Part shown: positions 44,301 through 54,535 of the stretch, one piece after another | How the letters are laid out: each line of letters begins with the position of its first letter | Numbering within the stretch: position 1 is the first letter of the stretch | From: Blastocladiella emersonii ATCC 22665 | Taxonomy: Eukaryota; Blastocladiomycota; Blastocladiomycetes; Blastocladiales; Blastocladiaceae | Length of the DNA: 64,000 nucleotides | Direction: 5' to 3' | Assembly: GCA_025594325.1 (NCBI GenBank) | Contig: JANHCV010000015.1 | Span: forward strand, 124,001-188,000 | Made by a program: the position numbers and the translations under genes | Notes under the pieces: model-generated | Told to the model about the DNA's origin: nothing | The model's database searches: none | What the model saw: the letters and a program-made list of their open reading frames with translations, nothing else

Positions 44301-46614
44301 TCCCAAAGCGAGCGACCGAGCGAGAGAATAGCGTACCGAGGAAGCCTCGTGCGACTCGAACGACGAGGAAGCCGACGACGACTCGGCGATGTTGAGCGAG
44401 GTCGAGGCGGAGCCAGCAATGGCGCCCGAGGTCGAGATGGACGACGAACCCTCGACGACGGCGACGGTGTTGGACTCGGTGGTCGAGGACGACGACTCGA
44501 ACTGGGCCGAGGACGACGACGACTCGAACTGAGCCGACGAAGACGAGGTGGTGTTTTCGACCTCGGTGGTGGCGACGTCGACGTTGACGACGGTGTTGGA
44601 CTCGGTGGTCGAGGACGACGACGAATCGAACTGAGCCGACGAAGACGACGAATCGAACTGAGCCGACGAAGACGAGGTGGTGTTTTCGACCTCGGTGGTG
44701 GCGACGTCGACGTTGACGGTGGTGACGTCGATCTCGGAGGTCGAGCAGGTCAGGTCGGTGGTCGTCATCTCGACGTTGGTCGCCGAGGTCTCGAACTCGG
44801 CCGACGACGACGAGGCCTCGAAGCTCGAGGACGACGACTCCTGGTGCGTCTCCTCATGCGACTCGGACGACTCGAACTGGTGGCCCGTGGCCGAGTACTC
44901 GGCCTGCTCGGTGATGACCTCGGTGTACTCGGTCTCGGCGGTGGTGCACTCGAGGTCCGTGGTGGTGACCTCGATGTCGATCTCGGCCGTGGTGGTCTCG
45001 AACTCGGCCGTCGAGCAGGTGAGATCGGTGGTGGTCACCTCGACGTTGGTCTCCGACGACGACGACTCGGCGTGCGACGACTCGAAGTGCGACTCCGAGG
45101 ACTCCATGTGCGACTCGGAGTGCGACTCGGCCGACTCGGTCTGGTTGGTGGCCATGGTCGAGTAGTCGACGGTGGCGATCTCGGTCTCGGCGACGGTGCA
45201 CTCGAGGTCGGTGGTGATCATCTCGGTGGCGTTGGCCGAAGACGACGACTCCATGTGCGACTCGGCCGACGACGACGACGACTCGGCGTGCGACTCGGTG
45301 TGCGACTCGGTGTGCGACTCGGCGTGCTGCTCCTGCGACGTGGTGGTGCACTCCCACTCGGCGGCGGTGCACTCGGCCGTGGCGGTGGTCTCCCCGCACT
45401 CGAACGAGGTGGTGGCGCACTCGGTCGACTCCCCGCACTCGACCTGGGCCGAGACGCACTCGGTCGACTCCTCGCACTCAAACGAGGTGGTGGTGGTGGT
45501 GGTGCACTCGGCCGACTGCTCCTGCGACGTGGCCTCGGTCTCGCACTCCCACTGGGCCGTGGTGGCGGTGGTGGTGGCGCACTCGTCGTGCTGCTCCTGC
45601 GAGGTGGCGGTCCACTCGGACGACTGGGCGGCGTTGCACTCGTCGATGGCGGCGCACTCCTCGGCCGTGAACTGCTGGGTGGTCTCCTCGCACTCGATCT
45701 GGGCCGAGACCTGGTTCTCGATGGCGATCTCGCACGTCTCGGCCGTCTCGGCCGTGACCTCGAGCGAGGTGTTGGTGATCTCGAGCGACGACGAGGCCGA
45801 CTCCTCGTGCGACTCGGCGTGCGACTCGGCGTGCATCTCCTCGTGCGCCGACTCGATGGCGAAGGTCTCGGTCGACTCGGCGGCAATGGCCTGGTACGAC
45901 GCGTCCGACTCGCCGCCGGCCATGACCGTGGCGGCGTACTCGGACGACGACGACTCGGTGGCCGAGGAGGCGGAGTACTCGGCCGAGGCGGACTCGGAGT
46001 GCGAGGCCGACGACGACGACGACTCGTACGAGGCCGAGGCGCCGTCGATCTTGGTCGAATCGATGACGGCCGAGCCGCTGGCGCCGCCGGCAATGACGGC
46101 CGTGGAGGCGGAACCGCCCGACGAGGCCGACGACGACATGTGCGACGACGAGCTCGAGCTCGACGAGGAGGCCGAGGCCGACATGGCCGAGGAGGCGGCG
46201 GACGAGGAGGCGGCGGACGAGGACGAGCTCGACGACGACGACGAGGTCACTGGAGCGGGGCGGGGCGGGGCGGGAAGCGCGTTAGTGGAGCGTTCGGGAA
46301 GTGAAGGTGTGATGGATGCGAGTCGCGTTCGGTTTCAGGAGGGGAGTCGCGATTTTCGGTGCACGGCGCGCGAACGGGCAGCAGGCGGCAGCGCGAACGG
46401 GGACCGCGTGGGGCCGAGCCATGGCAGCGCAAACGCGACCGGCCAGCGCGGTGGCTCGCGCGCCAAAACGCGAGCCACCCAGCTCGGTCCGGCTGCCCCC
46501 TCGATGCCGTCGCCGAGGAGCGCGGCGACAGCGCGAGCGGGATGCCGACGGTGGCGAGGAGAGGGAGGGCGAGAGCGACGTACGCTTAGCGTTGTTGCGG
46601 CCAGACTTGCGCAT
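38356..46614 (-). CDS. Giant Ser/Thr-rich protein with C-terminal multi-span membrane domain, about 2,615 aa
   Basis: Three exons: 46614-46584 (31 nt), 46249-44337 and 44259-38356. The short first exon supplies the only suitable ATG (MRKSGRNNAK); the large frame itself opens with TGACC straight after a ctccag acceptor. Residues 1-1600 or so are Ser/Thr/Glu-rich, mucin-like, with several repeat types: ESHAESHTES runs, Cys-containing TTTDLTCSTAE units, and four copies of IPHGWGAAATAKP at 41.5-42.3 kb. Then come paired copies of MVAPALxAxQNxDG with FLEGSAEFNEYL, and of ExQRLETMPET with GFYATGT. A short linker with a CTQC motif leads to about eight hydrophobic segments (e.g. ILVVLSIGVMMHAAIRL, VSTIAFALAAVPFIVLGAKI, VWVILALNVLLWLVITPM), and the C-terminus is Ser/Gln-rich. 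No known family. Probably a plasma- or endomembrane protein with a huge glycosylated region. Confidence 0.75.
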
Positions 46615-46886
46615 GATCGGTGGTTGATGCTTGGGTGATGAGGGAGGGGCGACGCGCTGGCGGAGGTGCGGGTCGGGGTGGCAGCCGTGGGGCGTGCGGG
46701 CAAAGAGGTGCGTAGGCGGTGGTGGTCGACCGGGGATGGTGCGGCCGGGGCAGGGTAGGGTGGTGGTGTGTGAGGGTAGGACACAGATGGGCGCGAGCTG
46801 GCGAGCAAGCAGCGGGCGGGGACGGTTGGACGATGAGAGCACGAAGCGCTTGGCTGGACGGCGAGAGGGAGGGCAGGGGGGCGCGG

Positions 46887-46894
46887 CCCGTTAT
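46887..46894 (-). promoter_or_regulatory. TATA box of the giant gene
   Basis: TATATAA on the minus strand within ccgttatatagcgg, about 275 bp upstream of the start codon at 46614. Confidence 0.5.
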
Positions 46895-47909
46895 ATAGCG
46901 GCGGGCGGGCCGAGGGATCTGATGCGGGCACGGCAGGCCAACGCGCAAACGCGAGCAGGCTCGGGCGCGAGAGCAGCGAGAGTTTGGGCAACGGCGAGCG
47001 GGCCCGCCCCGAACGGGAAGGTGCCCGGCGCGCTGCTCCTGCCCGCTCGCGAAACCCGAGCTGCGCGCTCCCTTCCGCTCGAAGCGCCGTGCTTCCGCGA
47101 CGCCGTCCGAGGCCTCTCGCGCTCGCCCGCTCGCCTGCTTGCTGCGTTCCTACACGATCACAGAAGGCCGTGGTGGTGAGCGCGAGCGCGAGTCCCCGCG
47201 ACGGGTCCCGCTGGTCGCCCGTCGTCGCTGAACACGCAGCACCGCGGCCGCTCTTTCTACGCACCTTCATCATCGTCGCGCCGGCGCGTCGGGCGTCGCG
47301 GTGGTGGTGGTACGGCCCGTGGCGAGTGGCTCGGCGCAGGGCATCATGCCTCGGCCTCTGCGTCACGGTGACGTGGTGATCGCGCTGCACCCGGCCATGC
47401 TGCCGCCATGCGCATGCATGGAGTCGCGGCCTCGTTTTCATCGGCGGCGTGGCTCGCGGCGGGAGCCTTCCGCTTGCGGCAGGGCCTGCCCGCAGCGCGC
47501 GGAAGACTTGCCACGTGACCGCGAGCGCGACGGATTGGTCGCGGCTCCGCCGGCGCGAATCCGGGGCCCATGGACCGCCGGCCAGGGCGCCGCGATCTCG
47601 TCGGCGCGCCGCACGTCATGCTGCGCACACCAGCTCCACGTCTCTGTCGCTTGATCGCGGTCGCATGCCCTCGTGGCCACCGTTGCGCGTGGTCGTCGCG
47701 CTGCGGTCCGCAGCCGCCCTTGCTCTGAGCACTCGGGCCCGAGCAGGCAGGACGGATCCGTGCTGGTCCATCGCTAAGCCCGCGGCCGTGGGAATCCGGC
47801 TCGCGTGCTTCATCATCGCATGCGCGGTTCCCGGATCCGGATCCGGATCCGGATCCGGAGAGAGGAAAGCGCGCGGCCAGGTGGCGCGGGGCGCGCGCGA
47901 ACGGTCAGC

Positions 47910-48090
47910 GCGAGACACGCCGTGAGACACGCACGCGCTGATTGGGCCGGCCTCACGTGGGTAAGACGCGTCGCGTTTCAACTCGCGTCTCCGGCCAGTC
48001 TCCGGCTGCTTCGCTGGCTTCTGAGTCGGCCTGCTTGTCGCGCTGTCGAGCGACATGGTGCATCGCGACAGTCTCGTAGGGCAAGTCAGC
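47910..48090 (+). repeat. Truncated copy of the Q-rich gene promoter
   Basis: Aligns in the same orientation to about 59403-59560, upstream of the arm 2 Q-rich gene. Shared blocks in the same order: tgattgggc, ggcctcacgtgg, cgtcgcgtttca, gcttgtcg, gtgcatcgc and acagtct. No Q-rich coding sequence follows; the inverted-repeat edge and PAQR 3' end begin instead. Confidence 0.7.
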
Positions 48091-48159
48091 AAGCTTGCGC
48101 GGCACGATGACCTCTCGCTCCTCTCTGCAACTGCCCGAGTCAGCACATCCTCCTCTGCT

Positions 48160-48282
48160 CTGTGCGGATCGATGGGACGTCTATTGATCGAGCTCTCTAT
48201 GTGCAATGTATCACTCTCAAGGGCCTCGCTTCGTCGAGAGTCGCGTGCTTGAGCAGCTATTGGGCCTCAGTCTACGGCATCG
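48160..48282 (-). repeat. Diverged continuation of the inverted repeat (inner edge, arm 2)
   Basis: Partner of 25943-26065. It retains the blocks agagagctcgatcaataga and gcgaggcccttgagagtgat (reverse complement) with substitutions and small indels. Confidence 0.75.
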
Positions 48283-49635
48283 CGCTGCTGCTGCTGCTGC
48301 TGTTGATGCGCCAGCTGAGCAGGTCGAGGACGAGCAGCCCGTGCGCGAGCGTTGCGCTCGATACAAACCCGTGCCACCACTGGTGAGAATGCCCCACGAT
48401 ATCGCACCGGCCGGGAAACCACCGCTCGGGGAACTTGCCGACGTAGAACTACACTCGTGCTGAGGGTCAGTCCGCGCTTCCACTGCTCCGCCCGCCGACC
48501 CGTACCGCGATCCCGCACACGAGTTTGAGCACGACAACCGCCCACCCGTGCCGGCCCCACCACCCGAGCCCGTCCGCGGGCAGCCCGTGCGTCGCGAGGA
48601 ACTGCGCCATGGGCACGCAACCGAGCAGGCCCGACGCCGTGTAGATGGCGGTGCGCCACCCGCGGAACCGCGTCGTGTGCCACACGGCGAACGTGGGCCC
48701 GACCACGCCGACTGCGCCCACCGACATGGACCCCGCCATGTACACGGACCGCCACACGGCGTCGTCGTAGTACGCCGTGTACGTCAGCGCCGTCGCGCCG
48801 CCGCAGATCAGGACCGAGATGCCTACACGCGCGAACGTTGCTACTTTAGTCGAACCGCTCACGTCGCGACGCGACAACAGCAAGTACGAGGCGCGTGCGT
48901 ACCCGTGTAGTCGAGACACCCGAACCGCACGTAGCACCGGTGGCTGTTCCCGTAGTGCGTGTGGAACAGCGCGCTGAACGCAAAGCACACCACCGCCGAC
49001 GCGAAATACCCGGCGAGCACCGCGCGGTCCCAGAAGTGCGCCGCTGCCGGCAGCATCGCGCCCGCCTGCGTCTGCGCCGCGAGCCACGCGAACAGCGGCA
49101 CGGCGACCGCGTGCGACCAGATGTTGCCCGTCTCGCAGTGCACCGCAAACGCGCTGCGCCACGCCTGCGCGTAGCTGTACCCGGACCGGTACCCCGTGCG
49201 GATGTACGGGTTGCACTGCAGCCACCGCGGCAGCTGCTCGTACGTGTACAGCGGCAGCGCGGCGTCGCCGCCGAGGAGTGACCGCGTCGTCGCGTGCGGC
49301 GGGCCGGTCGGGTGGTCGCGGTGCGGGTCGTCGTCGTGGCAGCAGCGGCGCAGGCAGAGCGCTGATGCCGCAGCGTCCGAGAGCAGCGGGACCTTGAACG
49401 CGGCCGCGTCGTCGTCGGCCAGGTCGTCGTGGATCAGGTCCGTCAGCGGCTCGAGCGAGTCGACGAACGGCGACGTCGCCTTGCGCAGCGACGGCGACCG
49501 CTGCCCGGTCCCGTCGTCGTCGTGCGTCGCCCGCCGCGATCGGCCCAGTCGCCCGCCTGTGCTGTGGCCGTGGCGCGCGGGTGACGACGCGACGTTGTGA
49601 GCGTGGTAGGCCGGCGGGGCTCCGTGCGCCGACAT
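48272..49635 (-). CDS. PAQR-family seven-span protein (arm 2), 408 aa
   Basis: Mirror of the arm 1 gene: exons 49635-48903, 48822-48506 and 48448-48272. Identical until the last codons, where this copy ends in six Ser then AMP instead of GALP (one codon shorter, CTG to ATG). The PAQR signatures (SALFHTHYGNSH, LDYTGIS, GHSHQWWH) are intact, so both copies should be functional. The identity boundary of the arm is inside its terminal AGC run. Confidence 0.9.
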
Positions 49636-49953
49636 GACTGCATGGGATGAGTTTGCGGAGCGTGTGCGAGATGAGTTTGCGGAGCGTGTGCGAGAGCGAA
49701 GACTCCTGAAGACGAGCGACTCGGAGAAGGCAAGTGTGGGAACGATCACGGCAGGCGGGAGGGCGCTTGTCGCGTCGCGTCGCGTCGCGTCGCGTTTCAA
49801 ACTGTCTCCCGCGCGAGACACTATTTTCCGACGCGTCGGGCAACTCTCCCGAAGGTTTTTTACGCGTTCCTCACCTGAAACTGCCGCGCAACTCACTACA
49901 AGCTAGATCTACTCGCGGTCTATTCAACAAGCAAAAGCGGTCTTGACGTCGCA
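49636..49953. other. Intergenic (arm 2), PAQR promoter
   Basis: Mirror of 24272-24589. It carries the (ACGCG)n promoter motif at 49769-49797 and the 24-bp imperfect tandem. Confidence 0.5.
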
Positions 49954-50517
49954 TCAAAATGGGCCTGCATGAGCGAGGCGTAATCTGGGGAGCTGCGATC
50001 GCAGTTCGCCCACTTTTTCGTACACTTCTTCGTTGTGACGCATGCGCTCCTGGATGATTCGAAGATTCCGTTGCATCTTCTCGTACTTGGCCTGCGCCTC
50101 GAGGTAGTGCGGGCTGGTCTTGTTGACGGTCTTCTTGCCTCGAGACTGTGAGGAGCGCTTCACGCGCGTTTCAGCGTCACGCGGCGACGGCTTTTCTGTT
50201 GGAATGGCGCAGCTTTGTGGCAAGAGCGGCGCCTCGAGCAAGGCCGGAAGCGAGCCCTCCAGGACGTCGACGATGGCCGTGAAGCTGTTCTTCGAGTCGA
50301 CGTTCGTGATGGATGGCGAGGCTGCGAGACCCTTGCCACCCGCGGTTGCGACCAAGAGGAGCGTTCGTGTCACCGTGGCCAGCTGACGCAGGTCGGCCAG
50401 CTTCACGAACGCAAGGGCCTTGGGCTCTGCAGCGAGATTCTGCTGCGCTGCAGGAATGCGAATGAAGCGTTGTGGGAGCGCTGCAACGAGAGTTGACACG
50501 ACAGGAGTGGATTCCAT
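49954..50517 (-). CDS. Tandem coiled-coil family, member 3 (arm 2), 187 aa
   Basis: Identical copy of 23708-24271. See that entry for motifs; no difference seen. Confidence 0.65.
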   Translation of the reverse strand: MESTPVVSTLVAALPQRFIRIPAAQQNLAAEPKALAFVKLADLRQLATVTRTLLLVATAGGKGLAASPSITNVDSKNSFTAIVDVLEGSLPALLEAPLLPQSCAIPTEKPSPRDAETRVKRSSQSRGKKTVNKTSPHYLEAQAKYEKMQRNLRIIQERMRHNEEVYEKVGELRSQLPRLRLAHAGPF

Positions 50518-50982
50518 GTGAGAATATCTTGGCTTGCACAAGTGGGAGAGCGAGCCAAGTCCACGTTTGCGCCACCAAGTCCGCGGGCTAAGGCTCGCCG
50601 CACAGAGTATGCGCACTCGATCATATGCGTCAGGTGGGAATAACTTTCCGCGCACCGAGCGGCGCGTCAGGTTCTCGCTGCACCGACAAGAGTGTGGCGC
50701 AACGCGTCGCGCATCAGTCGCTCCATCACTGATCCGCGCGGGCCTCTTCCGGTTCAAGCACCGAGAAACGTGGGGGGCGCGGCGCGTCCATGGTCGCGCG
50801 TTTGACGGGTTTCGCAGCACTAATGGTTGAGCTCAATTCCGGAAGCCATGTGCGGTGCTGGATTCTCTGACTTACTCTTGCCAAAGCTTTCGTTGTCATT
50901 GGACCAGCTCGAGAGAGATACTCCAGTGTATTGAGCGAGATTTGGGGGGTATTGCATAGTGACAGCGGCGTTTTTGGGCAAA
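50518..50982. other. Intergenic (arm 2)
   Basis: Mirror of 23243-23707, with a tRNA-like repeat at 50672-50757. Confidence 0.5.
50672..50757 (+). repeat. tRNA-like short repeat, copy 2 (arm 2)
   Basis: Mirror of 23468-23553. On the plus strand the A-box-like core, hairpin and B-box-like ggttcaagc read in tRNA order. Confidence 0.45.
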
Positions 50983-51489
50983 TCAAGTCACAGGGACCAT
51001 CAATTCTTTGCGAAGCGGACGGGTTGTAATACCGAAATAGGCCTCCACGGCGGCCAGTTTCTTCTTCATCTCCTGCATCTGTTGGTGAAATTCCTCCATT
51101 TGCTTCCGGTGCTGGTCAAAGAACGCCTTCCGCTTCGCAGCTTTGACCCGGGCGTGTTCGGCCTTGCGGCGTGCTTTGGCTGCTGCCAAGGCAACCACTT
51201 GCGTGTCCACGGCCAGCAGTGCCGGAAGCATCGTTTCGAGCGTGTCGACTAGCTGAGGAAACTCGCTAACCGAGACAGAAGTAGGTACCGGTTCCGTCTC
51301 GGTACCACCCAACGCGTACGGTGTGAGCTTGCGTGCGATGGCGGTCAGCTTGAACAGATCGCCCGACTTGACGCATACGAGCGACTCGGATTTCACAGCA
51401 ACCTTGGGCTGTGCCGGGGCGGGACGCACATTTCGGAGAGGGCGCGCGAAGCCGTGGGCTTTGTTATCTCCCGGGGAAGCGTGCATCAT
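50983..51489 (-). CDS. Tandem coiled-coil family, member 2 (arm 2), 168 aa
   Basis: Identical copy of 22736-23242. Confidence 0.65.
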   Translation of the reverse strand: MMHASPGDNKAHGFARPLRNVRPAPAQPKVAVKSESLVCVKSGDLFKLTAIARKLTPYALGGTETEPVPTSVSVSEFPQLVDTLETMLPALLAVDTQVVALAAAKARRKAEHARVKAAKRKAFFDQHRKQMEEFHQQMQEMKKKLAAVEAYFGITTRPLRKELMVPVT

Positions 51490-52850
51490 TCGGGGCTCTT
51501 TGTTGAGATTTCGGTGCTGAATGCCGGTTTTGTGCCGTGAAGGTAGTAGCACCAAGAGCGGAACTTGGCAGCTCACGGCGCTTGCGAGAGTTCCGCGCCA
51601 ACCGGGGAGAATGTATCTATTGAGGAGTTCGCGCAACACACGTGGCAGAATCTTGAGCGGCTTGCTCGAAGCGCAACTGCAGCATATATTTAGGTTAATG
51701 GTAAAGGAGCTTGAAATGTGGAGATGGTTGGATAGCTGCAGCAGGCCTCGATATTCGTCAGTCTGTGTTCATCGCAGTTATGCCTGTGAGAGGATCACAC
51801 CCGCATTTCGTTTCAGCGAGGGTTTGGAAGTTGCGCACCGATATCCAACAATTTTTCGTGAGGCGGGAGTATGCCCGAACGTCTGAACCGGGAGAATGGG
51901 ACCACGGCGGACGCGTGTGGGCTATGACACGTGTGTGGCGCAACGCGTCTCGTGCCGTCTTGCATTTCATCCCTCCGGGCTTCTTTCGTACAGCGCTTGC
52001 TCCTAAGAATCTGATTCCACCCCGGAGATGGTGTTTTACCACCGGGATCGGGTGAACGTTAAGGCTTTGCGACGGTAGTTGGTGGTGGATCCCGATGCGA
52101 CGATTCATACTCGTTATCGGTTTGAGCGACAAGTTCACTGATCTCAGCGTCTTGATCCCGAGTCGTACCTATTCATCGTACACGCGCACCTTTCACGCCC
52201 GCGTGGACAGGCATTGTAGAAGCACTCGATCCCAATCGCTAGAATGGATTTCAACTACCAAGGTGCACCGATCAGGCTCCTCGCGGGAGCTCGCGCACTG
52301 GCGCATGCCCGCACGGAACGCATTTTTTGACGATTTCCAGTCGTCAGTACACTCTCGCGCATCAGGAAGAGTATTTGGGTCTCGCGACACCGACACGGGT
52401 GTGGCGCAACGCTTTGCGCATCAGTGGTTCCATCACTGATCTGATTGCATTTGTTCCGGTTCAAACACATCCCCGGAGTCGTGAGCCAAGTAGTCTGAGA
52501 TTCGATGAACGTTAACTGTGAATTGAGCGAATGTTCAGTTCTCGCGGCAGCGGCAAGGTTGGCCCCAGCTTCCGCACACAAGGACGACATGTGCGGGTCG
52601 AGAAAGGCGACGAATATGTCGTTGTACAGGTCGTTGTGGGCCGAGCGCAGTGCCGAAAAGTGACAGAGTAATAAACTGACCTCCTATCGCTAGGCTACGA
52701 CGGAGCTCGCTTTCCACATTGAATTATGGGGGCGCAAGGACGACCTCAGCAACAGAGCAACAAAGAAGCGATGTTTTAGATATTGTAGGAAGGAGTTGCG
52801 GGAGATAAACGCAGGGATATCCAAGGGTATAAGGGAAATATATAATACTT
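51490..52850. other. Intergenic (arm 2)
   Basis: Mirror of 21375-22735. Holds a partial (51925-51955) and a full (52379-52464) tRNA-like repeat. Confidence 0.5.
52379..52464 (+). repeat. tRNA-like short repeat, copy 1 (arm 2)
   Basis: Mirror of 21761-21846, plus strand: TGGCGCAACG, the ATCAGTG/CACTGAT hairpin, then GGTTCAAAC. Confidence 0.45.
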
Positions 52851-53366
52851 TTAGTTCGCGATGACGAGGCAAGAGCCGAAAATCGATTGCCGCATCCGAG
52901 CGTAGCGCGCCTCAATGTCAGCCAACTCCTTGTCGAATTCCGCCATTCTCTGGCGGTACATCAATTCGCGGTTGTTGTGTTCATCGAGAATTTCCTTCGC
53001 CACGGCCATGACCTTCTTGTCGTCGCGATTCCGTGTGTGGATAGAGAATTCGACCGTCTTGGGACGAATTGCGTGTGTGTCCACAGCAAGGAGAGCTGGG
53101 AGCAGGGACTCAAGCACTCCAACAAGAGTGGTAAAACCGCCGTGAGCGTCTACAGTTGGAATACAGGTTGGCTCGTTGTTGGACTGCGCGCACTGAGCGA
53201 GCCTGCGCGATAAGTTGGTGAGCTTGGACAGGTCGGCCGACTTGACAAGCACGAGTGATTCAAGCCGCTCGACGGCCTCGAGCTGCATCGGCGCGTGACG
53301 CACTCTACGCAGAGGACGCGCAGAGTCGTGCGGCTTGCTGAACTCGGACAGCGTAGTTGAAAGCAT
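52851..53366 (-). CDS. Tandem coiled-coil family, member 1 (arm 2), 171 aa
   Basis: Identical copy of 20859-21374, including the probable 5'-UTR intron (53456-53395). Confidence 0.65.
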   Translation of the reverse strand: MLSTTLSEFSKPHDSARPLRRVRHAPMQLEAVERLESLVLVKSADLSKLTNLSRRLAQCAQSNNEPTCIPTVDAHGGFTTLVGVLESLLPALLAVDTHAIRPKTVEFSIHTRNRDDKKVMAVAKEILDEHNNRELMYRQRMAEFDKELADIEARYARMRQSIFGSCLVIAN

Positions 53367-54535
53367 GTGCGCAGGATGGTTGCTGAGAAGCGGACTACAG
53401 GAGCGCGCGAAGAGACAAGGTAGCGTTAGCAAACTCGTGAACAATAGGCTTACACATACTAAAGGAGATGGCGGTGTGAATCGGCCGTTGGAGCGATGTT
53501 GAGGGGTGAGCGGGGGCGGGGACGGGGGCAGGAGGGCCTTTGTAGGTCGCCGCGGAGCCCACCCGTTGTGGCCAGGCGGCATGAACTTTTCCGCGGCATC
53601 GGGGTGCCGGAGGCTTGCTGGCGCCGATGATGATGCGCGAGACAGTGCGAGACATCAAGTGAGTTCCACGTGACGCGGGCTCCCAGATTGCTCCTCCCCT
53701 GTCAGGCTGCCTGTCGGCCTGCCTGTCGGCGCCCGCTGCCGCCCGCCAAGGGCCCCGACCGGCACAGTTTCGAACATAACCACTCCTGCATTCTTTACGA
53801 GTGCATGCAACGAGAAGCTGGGCAGACCGAGGCCTCGCTTGTGGGTCCCCGCGAGCCGACTTGTGTGATGTTGCACCGAACCTCCGAGCCCCGACCCCCG
53901 ACCGCCTTCCCTAGCCGCGACGGCCCGACTGACGTCCGGCCGCAGCAGCACGCGCGAACGAGGCCTTGCACCCCACTCAACTCGTCGAGCGGGTCGAAGG
54001 ACCGCCGCTGCTGCCGCCTGCGTGGGCCGTCGCGGATGCGTTTGAGCGGCGGCGGTGCTGTGTGTGCAAGTGCGGCTGCTGACGAGGGCGCAGCGCGGGG
54101 TGCGTGTGCGTATGCGTGTGCAGAGTATTGTCTCGAAGCTTCAATGCAACTTCATGCAAACCGGATCCCCGCCGCGACCAGGGCCCGCGCGGTTGTTCTC
54201 GCTCTCAAAGCCTCTGCGACGACCGGCAGAAACAGCGCGGGCTTATCGCTATTGGCGATGGCAGGGAACGACTTTTGGCGCGTCGGTTGGCAGCGGTGTG
54301 ACAACCGCGCGCGTGCGGTTTAGCCAGCGCGTCACGCCCTGAGGCCACCTCGGCCTTGTGACACAAGTCAAGACGGTGCTTCCCCGCGAGATCGCCTCGC
54401 GCCTTGCCCTTGCGTGGTCTGCTTGCTTCACCGCGCACCTGACCTCGCCCGCGCGCGCGCCCTCGCCTGCGCCGTCTTCCTCGCTCTCAATCATCCTCGT
54501 CCCCTTTGTACTCAGTGCACCACGCATTGCCCGCC
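53367..54535. other. Intergenic (arm 2)
   Basis: Mirror of 19690-20858: the 5' UTR and intron of family member 1, then sequence with no recognised gene. Confidence 0.45.

Larger units (their letters stand above)
46615..48159. other. Intergenic: giant-gene promoter and relic of the Q-rich promoter
   Basis: 46615-46900 is the 5' region of the giant gene. The (atccgg)n hexanucleotide repeat at about 47829-47858 and the promoter-like copy at 47910-48090 are the only other structures. No gene. Confidence 0.5.

Noticed and set aside
40943-44331. Very long plus-strand open frames (over 900 codons) opposite the giant gene
   Set aside because: They arise from the repeated TCG/ACG/GAG codons of the minus-strand gene, give Asp/Val or Arg/Gly monotony, and have no promoter or splice logic.
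44217-46250. Giant gene starting at the GTG near 46250
   Set aside because: GTG is not a normal nuclear start, the position coincides with a ctccag acceptor, and an in-phase ATG exon lies upstream.
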